Shown piece by piece: positions 10,151 to 20,786 of a stretch of 64,000 bases of DNA. Under the pieces are notes generated by a model, which saw only the letters and a list, made by a program, of their open reading frames with translations, was not told the DNA's origin and made no database searches. This stretch comes from Ophiobolus disseminans (taxonomy: Eukaryota > Ascomycota > Dothideomycetes > Pleosporales > Phaeosphaeriaceae). The stretch lies in contig MU006238.1 of assembly GCA_010093685.1 (NCBI GenBank), forward strand, positions 128,129 to 192,128, given 5' to 3'. Within the stretch, counting starts at the first letter, position 1, and each line of letters opens with the position of its first letter. Position numbers and translations under genes: made by a program.

Positions 10151-12141
10151 ATGGCTCTCGTTAATGACTCATTCTCGAGTCCCATCGAGAACGTGTATAC
10201 TAGCTTTTCTCGATTCGATCTAGTTGAGCAAATAATAGATCTCAACAGCGCTGCTTCTGAGGTATGATGACGGTCATAGGGCACTTAAAGTTACTTAACA
10301 TTCTTCACAGTACTTCTTCGGGCAATCAGTCACTACCTTTTGCAATGCAATCACTGCTTTTCGTTGCGTTGGAACAGCTATCCTCGCTAGCTTATTTGTT
10401 TGTGCCTTGACCTATGTTGGCTCACTACTTCGTTTTCGAAAATTGAGAGGAGTATCAGAGTCCAAACATGGCATGTTACCGCTTCCTACGCTTCCTTACG
10501 TAGTCCCGTTCCTGTACAACGCTGTTGAACTAGCGTGCAGTCCTTCAAAATTTCTGGGTAACGCTGCGTATGTATCATCTTGTTTTTATGAGGAAGGATA
10601 TTTCTAACGGGATTAGGAGAGCATATGGCTGCGTTCACCCCTTTCTAGTTCGTGCAGGGCCTTTGGAATTCTGCGTTGTGGCCAATCGAAATCATATCCA
10701 GACTCTCTTCAGATCATCCAAAATCCTTACAAGCAAGCCTGGGACAATTTTCGCATTGAGCCGGCTCTTAGACACCCCAAAAGATGTCATCCCATTCTAT
10801 GCTGCCGACGATTCTGGGATGGCGACGAAGCCGCGGAAGGAAAGTACAGTCAGACAAGAAGATCGCATTCACTACTGGCAGGCACACACGAGTCAGAAAT
10901 GGCTATCAGGCACATCTCTCCAGCTGATGTCCCAGAACTATCTCTCCTTCTTGGAGACCGAAGTCGCAAGGCTCAACCTCGACGATTGGACCGAAATTCC
11001 AGATCTGTATCAATTCTTGCAGATCCACGTCTCCACCGCTGCCATCAAAGCGATGATGGGAACTGCAATTTTTGAACAATACCCCACTCTCGTCGAGGAC
11101 TTTTGGGCTTTTGACCGCAACGTCGGTAACTTTAGTCGTATGATTCCTCGGTGGTGGATCCCTACAGCCTATAAGGTTCGTGATCGTTTGTTGAAAAACA
11201 TCGGGAAGTGGACCGATCATGCGCACAGCATGTCCGATTGCTCGAAACTGGGCATCAATGATCCAAACTGGGACCCTTTCTTCGGCACGAAACTCATGAA
11301 GGCCCGAGAACATGCGTATTTGAAAATGTCAGCAATGAATCTAGGAGCGCGGGCATCAGAGACATTAGGACTGATCTTTGCGTGGGTTTGACCTTACCCC
11401 TCAGCTCCTGGCATGTACTAATTGCGGCTATCAAGGTCCAATGGTAACGCCGTACCCGCTATCTTCTGGTACATTACCGAAGCTTTGAAAGACCCAAAAC
11501 TCCAGGAACGATTGATTTCTGAAGCCATAACTTGCCGCAAAGAAGATGGAAGTTTTGACGTGACGGCTCTTGCCACCAAACCCTTACTCCAATCGACATA
11601 CGCGGAAGTGTTGCGTCTTCGCGTCGCGATTACCATGATCCGCAACAACGAATACGCGAGCACCAACCTAGGGCCATATACTGTTCCAAAGCAAACCCCT
11701 ATGGCGATGTTTAGTCGGATGGCTGCGTTGAATCGTGATGGCTGGGCAATTCGACCGAAGACTCTGGATCGACCTTTGGAGGACTTCTGGCCGGAACGTT
11801 TCCTTGTGCACCCCGAAGAGACCGAGTCGGCATCGGATACCAATGCATTGCCGCCGCCTCTAACAACCGAAGCCTCGGAGTTCAGCCTTGACGGCTTGGC
11901 TGGTTGCTGGATTCCATTTGGAGGTGGCCAACGCATGTGTCCGGGCCGACACTTCGCTAAGCACGAGATTCTAGGCACTTTCTCGGTTCTGCTTAACAAG
12001 TTTGAAATTGAGGTAATGAGTACGACCGAAGCTCGGGACTTGCAGCCTGATCTCAACTGGGTCCCGTATGGCGGCTTACCTCCTGCTGGTAAACTGCGTG
12101 TTCGCATGCGCAGAAGGGTCTCGAAAGCTTGCAGCGAATAG
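10151..12141 (+). CDS. cytochrome P450 monooxygenase (CYP7/CYP8-like), second gene
   Basis: Four exons: 10151-10261, 10311-10567, 10617-11381 and 11436-12141. The introns (49, 49 and 54 bp) keep phase, and intron 2 has the branch site TTCTAAC. The 612-aa product is long for a P450 because about 45 residues precede the membrane anchor (FRCVGTAILASLFVCALTYV). The ExxR pair is in AEVLRL (E435, R438), and the heme loop FGGGQRMCPGRHFAKHE places the Cys ligand at 546. FGGG-CPGR-A-E resembles the neighbouring P450 at 7252-8925 more than most fungal families, so the two could be old duplicates. It would be an ER monooxygenase of unknown substrate. No polyketide, peptide or terpene synthase lies nearby, so a secondary-metabolite cluster is not shown. 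Confidence 0.88.
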
Positions 12142-13190
12142 ATTGATGAGGGTTGTGTTCTCAAAGTCTTTTATTGGCTGTGGTGTTTAAAGTATGCGGG
12201 TAGCTCTCTGTTTGGAAGTTAAATGACTGAGTTTGATAGAGCTGACAATTGGCCAATCATCCGATGAAGAAACAACCTTGGAACAGCTGCAGGTAACAGC
12301 GCCGTCTAGATACGGCGTCTATGTGTTAGAAGGAAGCGTTCTTCTACGCATGATGTTCGCTCCCTACAAAGGGTTCTGCAAGCGAGTGGCACAAGAAGCG
12401 ATAGCTTGTTGTGCATGCCACTTGGGCAGGTGACGAAACGGCGAGTTTGCCTTCCTCAATGTCTAAAAAATAAAATCATTAGATTACCTAGGTACAATCT
12501 TCAACCGCAGATCGGACTCCGAGCTCACCGGTCTACTCGGTAAATATGAGCCACGATCAATACGTTTTCCAAACCTTACTAGTACATCGGCTTGCACTAT
12601 GCCTCCAGAGTTCTTTCATGCCGTCATGCAACCACGAAGGCAATACCATGTAAGCAGACAACAACGAGAGGGTCAGATTGTCCAAGAAGGAACATGGACA
12701 ACCACCCCTGGAGGTTGGCACAGCTCTTGTGCCACCGGCCAATGGCGAAATTCCCGGATCCAGCGCGATGGATGCAGACTTGGTTCAGCCAACCAATGGC
12801 AAAATTGCCAAAACTGCAGTCCTTTGAGCTGAAAATTTAGCGAGGTGTGCCGACTGGGAATATAAAGTAAGCTGTATCTCGTGTTTCCCTGCATACCAAC
12901 CTCGGGACTTAAGAGGCTTGTCGCTAACTTGGGGTCCAATTGTGGGGAGCCTTGAATGTATATTGGCTTCCACACATCAGGGATGTACGTTAATCTAATA
13001 TTAGCACCGGAGATAGACAAGCAACGCGTCTTATCGCGACACAAACCCAGTGTCTGACCCTCTACTTCTGAATTCTTTCGGAAGAACTACATCACAGCAT
13101 GCCACCCTCTCGACAGCAAGGTCATTACCCAAGCTTGAGCTTACTAAACAACCCCATTTCTAGCCTCATTTTCAAAATCACCTTTCCGAC
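12142..13190. promoter_or_regulatory. intergenic region upstream of the PTH11-like gene
   Basis: No gene is visible. The element CCAATGGCRAAATT occurs twice, near 12739 and 12793, and GGCCAATC occurs near 12250. These resemble CCAAT-box sites and could be promoter elements, but nothing tests this. Confidence 0.4.
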
Positions 13191-14744
13191 ATGTCCGAAA
13201 TGGGCGCAAACGGAGACTTCGACACTGGGCGTTCCTCTTTACATCGCGCGTTACTCGCGACAGCTCCTGCACTGGCACCGCCTCACGGTGTCCAATCCAA
13301 CTTCGAAGACCCGCCGTCTTTAGCTCCGCAATTTAAGATGGCTGTCTACATACTAGTGCCGATAATGATATGTCACGTGTTGCTTCGGATGTACACGCGA
13401 CTCCGGGTCAAGAACTCACTAGGTATCGACGATTGTATGTCATCCAACATTGATGGGAAAACTAAATTGATTGTATCGTAGATGTATGCGTAATAGCTGC
13501 AGTATATTCTCTACATTTCTCTTTTGGTGAACACTTCTAACATGCCGCAGGTAGTATTAGTAGTCTGGTGCGGGCTTGTGTTCAGTAGTGAGTTGATCGA
13601 TTACTTACGATCGAAAGCAGTAAAACATAATGCTAACTAACAGACAAGCCATGGGAAACCCTCTCGGTCCACATCAGTGGAATGTCAGGTTAATAGCCTT
13701 TACAACGAGATTCAGACAGGTAAGTGCAGTAATCGGACCTAAGAGGCTCTTCAATAACCGTGCAGATTGCGGTTGTTCAAAACTTAGTGTACTCATTTGC
13801 AGCCACTTTCGTAAAACTCAGTATTTTGTTACTGTATCGGCGTCTGTTTTGGGTTCGAAATACATCCCGTTATATGACCTGGATCGGGATTTTCACAATC
13901 ACTCTCTTCTACATGGGATCTTTTGTGTCTTCTATGGTACATTGCATGCCGCGACACGGAGAGAGTTGGGTGTCACAGAGTGCAAAAGACCGATGTCGCC
14001 AACCACAAATCCAGCTGTCGGTGGTGCAAGGATTTTTTGGTGTTTTAAGCGACTTCTACCTCTTGTTGATACCCATGCTACAGATCTCAAGACTTCGTGT
14101 CACGACTTTGCAAAAGATTGGGTTGGCTGGTGTCTTTCTCACTGGACTTCTGTGAGTGTTCATGTCAATACATTTACCGGTTGACTAATACATGACAATA
14201 GTGGTTGCATATGTTCTATCACGCTCTGTGTGTATCGCTATCGCCAGCTTGGATCTAATGACTCCACGTACCAGAGCGTTCCCGCGTATACGTTCACGTA
14301 AGGCCCAATTCCTTAAACTTCACCAGAAGCACTAGCTCACTTTTCCTCAGTGTTGTTGAACTCAACGTCGGAATTGTATGTTCATGTATGCCTGTCGTCT
14401 TCGTAGTTCTCAAGAATCTCTCGAAAACAATCACATCGAAGATCAGCGGGCGGTCTTCGGGAAAGACGTCCAACCCGTTGCCAGGCGAAAATGCTCGTCC
14501 TGTTACTGGACTTCCACAATCCATACCAAGAAGGCCACTCCCAATTGTTCCGAAAGCTCACCTCTCCACGATTATATCTTTCGTCAGGAATGGCCGTCGA
14601 AATGGAGGCTTGGTTGGGACGAACACGACGAGCATATCTGATTTTGACCCTCGGGAAGATAGTTACCATGCACATATTCAGTTCATCCAAGAGCAAGAGA
14701 AGCGACATGATTTACGGGTAGTTACAAATGACTGCGTGGTGTAA
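13191..14744 (+). CDS. PTH11-like seven-transmembrane (fungal rhodopsin-type) protein
   Basis: Seven exons: 13191-13434, 13482-13501, 13551-13584, 13649-13719, 13766-14151, 14202-14297 and 14351-14744. All introns are 46-64 bp and phase closes throughout, giving 414 aa. The protein has about seven hydrophobic helices and family marks: LRMYTRLRVKNSLGIDD after helix 1, the FVKLSILLLYRRLF segment, a Cys/His loop (SSMVHCMPRHGE), and VVELNVGIVCSCMP before the last helix. This is the fungal integral-membrane rhodopsin-like family that includes PTH11, a plasma-membrane receptor for surface or host cues in some plant pathogens; most members are uncharacterised. The long Ser/Pro/Arg-rich tail is cytosolic and could be phosphorylated. 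No CFEM domain precedes the helices. Two exons are only 20 and 34 nt, so automated models may miss them. Confidence 0.85.
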
Positions 14745-14812
14745 TATAATCGGTATGGTTGTTGCCTATCTCATCTGATTCGATTCGTAGTCAAATCGAG
14801 TCTGGTCAACAC

Positions 14813-15859
14813 TTATCGGCCAATATACTGGCATTTAAAAAACCAAACATACTCCAGTGCTCAGTCATACCTACTGGCGAAGGGGAATGTGATAGCTATG
14901 CTCACCTGGATACCACCAACAGCAAGCAAGAACCCCATAGTCATGAATGCCACAATTGCCCCAACTATGATCCACTTCAAATGGCCCGTTTTTTCCCTAC
15001 CCTCGGCAGCAGTGAAGTACCATCCGAACGGACCCTTGATCTTCTTGCCCCGCACCAGATCTTGTTCTTTCGTCAGCGTAGGCGCTCGTTTGGTATCCTT
15101 GCGCATGGAAGCGGCAATCTGTAGTGCCATTTCGCAACCATTCTCCGTACCCGTCGCTTCGAAACCGCGAATACACCCCGTTTCGTCGCCCGTATTAATC
15201 TCCTGGCCAAACTTGCCCTTGCCTTCCATTCACGTGATGTTAATCTCCGGTCCCACAATTCTTGGCATCAGGTACCCTCAAAACTTTTCTGGCGCATCGC
15301 TGATTTTCCACGCTTCCTCGGTGGGGAAGACTATGAGGTACTCTTCACCGTGTTGTGTGAGGTCCTCGGCTTGCTTTTGTAGGAACTGCACTGAATCGGG
15401 TAGGGTCGTGGATGCGTGGAGCGTGAGAGTGCCGTAGACCTGCACTGCGCTGAAGAACCAGGTTGGTACGACTTTGCCGTTGAGAGGCTTGCTGCGAGTG
15501 TAGAATGAGGGACTGACGTAGCTTTCAATCGGTGAGTTAAGTATGACCATCACCTCTTGCTCAAGAGTCTGTGTCTCGGCATCGCAGGCCTTCATAAGAG
15601 CGATGGCATGTGGGTTACTGCGTGCTATGTGCCCGCACAATCTACCAAGCGATTGAGGCACAGCATCCACATCTCCTACTCCAGGCGCGTCGAACATGAA
15701 CAGGACGTGGGTAAGTTGGAGCTGCGGAGACGTCGTTTCCTCGTTTGGTAGATGTGTTATAAGCATGCCAAGTAGATGATCACAGATCAACTTGTGTAGA
15801 TCAGACTGGTCGATCTCAGCGAACTTCGACTTCCAGCCAATTCCGATTGCGGAGCCCAT
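14813..15859 (-). pseudogene. PaiB-like FMN-binding family gene with transmembrane tail, broken by two TGA codons
   Basis: Residues 1-193 (15859-15281) match the PaiB / 'transcriptional regulator PAI 2-type' family, a flavin-reductase-like split barrel: LGRLCGHIARSNPHA, then SPIESYVSPSFYTRSKPLN, VVPTWFFSAVQVYG, and WKISDAP. The frame is cut by TGA at 15280-15278 and again by TGA at 15232-15230. Between and after the stops the same frame still reads as the family C-terminus (PRIVGPEINIT, then GKGKFGQEI), so only single codons seem to have changed. After the family core comes an extension with one membrane helix (HLKWIIVGAIVAFMTMGFLL) and probably a last short exon ending at 14813. The N-terminus looks short. 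A likely recent pseudogene; stop-codon readthrough is the alternative. Confidence 0.65.
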
Positions 15860-16113
15860 TATGGCAGTGCTTGAAGGCTGATTTGACTTGGTGGTTGTGT
15901 TGATGTTCTTCGAAGTCGTGGTAGATAGGCTAAGTTAGGACAATGCAGCAAAGAGATAAAATCAATGAGAGGGAACAAACGGATAAAAGCGGAGAGGTGC
16001 TCCCACGGTGAATTGACAGTATTAGGGCGTTCATACACAATTCAACGGTGACCTTACTCCATTTGACAGGAAGCGATTTCCTACCTTTCAACGACATAAA
16101 GTCAATTGAGCAC

Positions 16114-17735
16114 TCAGTTCTCTCCTTTGCGGAAGCCCACTGCTGTACAACGAGTGGGGTGGACCGGTGTATCTCCAATATCTGCCATCTTCTCCTCAAG
16201 CAATATCGTCATTCGCTCAACGACTTCCTTGTAGGTAGACTCGTTGTATACGTTGAACAATTCCAGCGGATCTTGGTGACAATCAAACAGTTCCCATTCC
16301 TTGTGCTCTGCATCAGCCGGTCTTGCGCCCTCGAGGCCAAAATCCTCGTTGTACCAATATATGAGCTTGTACTGCCGATCCCGCACGCCATAATGCGCGT
16401 AGGCTGCGTGAATCGCGTCGTTGTGCATCCAGTATCGATGGTATGCGACCTGCTGCCAGCCTGGCGGCGTGGTTCCTTTCAGCAACTTGCGGAACGACAC
16501 GCCTTGCATGTAGTTGGGTATTCGCAGACCTGCACAGTCTAGGAACGATGGCGCAAAGTCGACGTTGCAGATGATGTCGTTGCACACGCTGCCTGCTTTT
16601 ATCTCCTTCGGCCACCTGATCATGAAGGGCATCTGGAAACTTTCTTCGTACATGAATCGTTTGTCAAACCAGCCATGCTCGCCGAGGAGAAATCCCTGAT
16701 CGGAGGTGTATATGACGATTGTATTCTGGGCGAGGCCTTCTTCTTCAAGATAGTCGAGTATGCGGCCAGTGTTGTCGTCGATGCTTTGGATTGTGCGTAG
16801 ATACCGTTGCATGTAGCGCTGGTATTTGAACTCAGCTAGCTCTTTTCGAGTTCTGAAGGTAAAGATGGTTCCGTCATCTTTATCAATCAGACCCATCTTT
16901 GTAACGTCTTCAGGGTTAGGAATCTTGCGGTCGTCTTGAAGAGCAATGTTTAGCATAGACACAAGGGCGGAGATTGACGTCACTTACTCCACCACCACTG
17001 ATCAATCATCTTTTCGCCAATCTCTCTCCCGCCATCTGGCTGCACGAGACCTAGATCGTGGTACGTGATGTCGTCTGCAATTCTCATTTTTGCAATCTTT
17101 GCGGCTCGGGCTCGGTTCTTGTAGTCATCCGTGAAAGTATCAGGAAGTCTGACTGGATCTTTGTACAGATGTTTGTGTTTTGGATCGCATTCCCAGCTTC
17201 GGTGCGGCGCTTTGTGATGGCACATGACGAAGAATGGGCGGGATTTGTCGCGGTTTCTGATGAAATCCAAACTTTTGTCCACGATGATGTCAGTAGCATA
17301 ACCTGGGACGCGCTTGGTGCCTGACGGCTCAATGAAGAGAGGGTCGTAATATTCGCCCTGGCCGGGCACAATACTCCAGTAGTCAAAGCCTGTAGGCTCG
17401 TGGCCTTTGCCTTCGCCAAGATGCCACTTGCCGACCATGGCAGTTTGATAGCCTTCAGATTGAAGGTGTTTGGCGACATTGGGTGTGCGTTCGTTGATCT
17501 TGGACGCGAGCGTCATGACGAGATTGACATGGTTGTGAGTCCCAGTCAGAATCGCAGCCCGAGATGGGGTGCATATACTATTTGTGACATAGCAATGGTT
17601 GAAGAGCATGCCCTCTCTGGCGATTCGATCGAGATTTGGAGTGTGGTTGATACCAGCACCGTAGCACGAAATGGATTTTGACGCGTGGTCGTCTGCCATC
17701 ATAAAGATGATGTTCGGTCGGTCTTGTGTTGCCAT
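16114..17735 (-). CDS. sulfatase (formylglycine-dependent type I family)
   Basis: Two exons, 17735-16988 and 16934-16114, with a 53-bp intron (GTAAGT...CAAG), give 522 aa. The family hydrolyses sulfate esters. NIIFMMADDHA supplies the two metal-binding Asp residues (15-16). CTPSRAAILTG holds the Cys at 55 that is converted to formylglycine (C-T-P-S-R signature), and GKWHLG and YTSDQGFLLGEHGWFDKR follow in the expected order. The C-terminus has the DUF4976-like extension of choline- and N-sulfoglucosamine-type sulfatases. I chose ATG 17735 (AAAATGGC); the open frame extends to 17831 but adds only a basic tail. There is no signal peptide with the chosen start, so the enzyme is probably cytosolic. 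It is transcribed away from a sugar-type MFS gene, suggesting uptake and desulfation of one compound. Confidence 0.92.
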
Positions 17736-18456
17736 TTTCACTGTCACCCGCTCGACTTTTCGTGAAACAGGGCTAGAAACGTGACTATGCAGTAAAGAAC
17801 GATTTCGAAAGGGCGTGAAATATTTTCGCACAATCCTGCGATGGCGACGCGCCGGACCACATCTTTAAGATATGCGGTATCCGCGAAGAAAATGTCAGCG
17901 GTCGGAGCAGCCGCGTCTCGCAAGCCTGCAGCTTTGATTTCGAAAAGTTTACCAGGAAACTGGACGATGAGTGGGTGGTGTTGGATGCTGAGAAGGGCCG
18001 AGCGGGTCGATCTCGGAACTACGGTTCTCGGCCCTTCCCAATCTGGCAGCCGATGCCTGTCGATGGACTTTTGAGCATCGTGGCCCGGTCGAGCTCCACC
18101 TGAATGCCACAGCCTTGACACTGTCTAATCGGAAACGGACCTAAACCCACCCGATACTGCCCTGATAGGTTTGGTATGGGCGTTTGTGCCAATTACATTT
18201 TCCCATCGAAGCATCATGGTGATAGGCACCCGTGCCTTCCCTCAACCGACACCACAGAATATGCGAACCTCCTCAGTATAGCCCCACAGTTCGCCATTTC
18301 GCCATGAAACACGACTTCAGACGAATGATTTGCTCATCCGAAAGTATAGATAAATTCATCTTGTATGCCTACGATGGCTGAAACAGAGAATCCGTCAGTT
18401 CACCTGGTTGTACCGCACACCGTCTTATTTCAGTATTTTACCATCCACTGCTTATA
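17736..18456. promoter_or_regulatory. shared promoter region of sulfatase and MFS transporter
   Basis: About 720 bp between the divergent start codons. It contains an inverted CGG pair, CGG-N5-CCG, at 17903-17913, plus several single CGG triplets. Zn2Cys6 factors commonly bind CGG pairs, and such a factor is encoded 2.3 kb downstream of the transporter start. The link is inference. Short frames on both strands here lack any family signal. Confidence 0.45.
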
Positions 18457-20217
18457 ATGTCTGACCGAGACAATAGCAGAATCGACATGCTACACAACAA
18501 GAAGAACAGTGTTGCTCTAGTCGAAGCCGATAGCGCAACGAAAGATGTATCTGAATTTGAGCATGATGCTGCTTTGGGCAACCAAGCAGAGAAAGACATG
18601 CCGCTTCGGACTGCCTTTCGATACTACCACAAAGCTGCCATCTGGTCTATCCTAATCTGTGAGTCTAGTGCACACTTGTGGGTGTCCAATTCTGATCTTA
18701 CTCCACAGCCATGGCAACCATTATGGAATCGTACGATATGCAACTCATAAGCTCTTTCTACGCTTTCCCCCAATTCAACAAGAAGTACGGCAAGCGACTA
18801 CCGAATGGTACCTATCAGATTGAGGCGAACTGGCAACTAGGTCTCAGCTATTCGTCGTTGGTCGGGTTGATATTTGGCGTCTTTGCCAGTGGGTATCTCA
18901 GAGACAGATTTGGGCCGCGTCGCGTCATGATTGCAGCGCATTTATTGCTTGCTGCCTTTGTGACAATCACCGTCACTGCAAACACCATTGAGGTTCTGTT
19001 CGTTGGTGAACTTCTATGGTAAGTGCTTTATGCCATGACCACAGACTGCGCTGACATCGAGTGCAGCGCACTGACATGGGGACTGTTTGCTGCTGCGACC
19101 CCGACGTACGCCGCCGAAGTCGTTCCCATGGCCCTTCGTGGCTATCTTACGACGTTTGTCAACCTCTGTTGGGTCATTGGGCGCATTCTTGCCACTGGTG
19201 TCTTACGAGGTTTTCTTCCCGTCCAATCTGAATGGTCTTTCCGGGTTCCTTTCGCGCTGCAATGGATGTGGCCACCTTTCCTCATCGTTGCCACATACAT
19301 GGCCCCGGAGAGTCCTTGGTGGCTTGTCCGCAAAGGCCGTATCGAAGAAGCAAGGAAAACATTGGATAGACTGGTTACTGCACCGGCAGGGGCAGTCAAC
19401 AATGACCACAGACTCGCTATGATGCAGAACACCATTGACCTCGAACGCAAGCTCAAAGTTGGCGGGACGTTCCTGGACTGCTTCAAGGGCACGAACCTTC
19501 GTCGAACAGAGATAGCCATGATCTCCTGGGGCGGTCAAATTCTGCCCGGCTTTGTTATTCAGGGCTACACCACATACTTTTTCACCCTGGCCGGACTGCC
19601 CTCGAAAGACTCGTTCAACATGACTCTCGGAACTTTCGGCATGGCTTTCGTTGGCACTTGTGCATCATGGCTACTGCAAGGTCGCATGGGACGTCGTACT
19701 ATCTATCTGTGGGGCTTGTCAGTCATGCTGCCTATCATGTGGATTGTTGCGTTTCTCGAATTTGCGCCCAACTTTGGGAAAAACTCCTCGATTAGATGGG
19801 CGCAGTCCTCCATCTTGATGATCTGGTTCTTTACCTACGGTGAGTGCTACTTACTACAGTCGGGTCCAGGCGACTAACAGTACGCCAGGTCTCACCATCG
19901 GCCCGATACCGTATGCTATTGCTGCTGAAGTTGGCGCTGTCCAGCTGAGATACAAGACCATCGCGCTTGCGCGCAACATGTACTACTTCCTCTCGATCAT
20001 CAAAACCGCCGTTGGTCCGTACATGCTCAACCCAACGAAGTGGGACCTGAAAGGCAAAGCGGCGATCCCAGCGGCCATTCTCAACGTCCTGCTACTGCTC
20101 TGGGCGTACTTCAGGCTTCCTGAGACTAAAGGGATGACCCCAGAGACTCTGGATCATATGTTCCATGACAAAGTGTCGGCGCGTAAGTTTAAAGAAGAGG
20201 CAGCGCGCCGTCAGTAA
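18457..20217 (+). CDS. MFS sugar transporter (alpha-glucoside/maltose permease-like)
   Basis: Four exons: 18457-18658, 18709-19018, 19067-19839 and 19889-20217. The introns are 48-50 bp and phase closes, giving 537 aa. Sugar-porter marks are GYLRDRFGPRRV after helix 2, ESPWWLVRKGRIEEARKTL before the central loop, LLQGRMGRRTIYL after helix 8, and PETKGMTPETLDHMF at the end. The N-terminal 60 residues are polar and charged, as in Mal-type permeases. It would be a plasma-membrane proton symporter; the substrate is unproven. It shares a promoter with the sulfatase and lies upstream of a dual-zinc-cluster factor, so a sulfated sugar or similar compound is a reasonable guess. A 13-bp minisatellite begins about 95 bp after the stop. 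Confidence 0.9.
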
Positions 20218-20786
20218 TGGCCAGCTTGCCCATGAGGCGGGAGGGTCGTTCTATGAGAAAACAACATCAGTGTGCTATCGTCCTGTATACTCGTACTAGT
20301 AGTATAGTCGTTGTCGAGCAATCCTGTCGAACAATCCTGTCGAACAATCCTGTCGAACAATCCTGTCGAACAATCCTGTCGAACAATCCTGTCGAACAAT
20401 CCTGTCGAACAATCCTGTCGCACTCAATAATGATGATTTGTGGTGTGCGAAGACGTGTTATAAGTCGCGTGTGTGCTCGCGTGTCAATGTTCGTACCAAG
20501 AGGCCGGGTTCAGGGCTCTGTGTTGCTGACCAATCATGCAACAGAGATGCCGACAGCCGGGCGTGGACCTCGGGAAGGTCCACCAAACATCAATCTTTGG
20601 TTCGGTCCACAACCTCCAGCACAGACTGTGCTGTGCCTAAGCAGCCTGACGTGATACAAGGAGTGGAAGACGAATCTTCAATCGCGGTTCCTGTCTAGGC
20701 TGCTAGAAAATCTCGTTGCAACCGCTGTTCCAGAATGCCTAAAAGGGCGTCTTCCTGGTCAGTGGGACCATCATCGATACCTAGGT
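20218..20786. other. intergenic region between MFS and transcription factor
   Basis: It contains the 13-bp tandem repeat listed separately and no convincing gene. The open + frame across the repeat is a by-product of a 13-bp unit lacking stops in some frames. Confidence 0.5.
20314..20421 (+). repeat. 13-bp minisatellite, 8 copies
   Basis: The unit CAATCCTGTCGAA is repeated head to tail. CAATCCTG begins at 20319 and recurs every 13 bp up to 20410. The first copy differs by one base (CGAGCAATCC) and the inner copies are identical. The repeat lies in the probable 3' UTR or terminator region of the MFS gene. Confidence 0.95.

Noticed and set aside
17744..18121. ORFs on both strands between sulfatase and MFS
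   Set aside because: They overlap each other in a promoter region and show no family signal.
20211..20654. ORFs running through the 13-bp repeat
   Set aside because: A 13-bp unit lacking stops opens several frames on both strands; the peptides are pure repeat translation.
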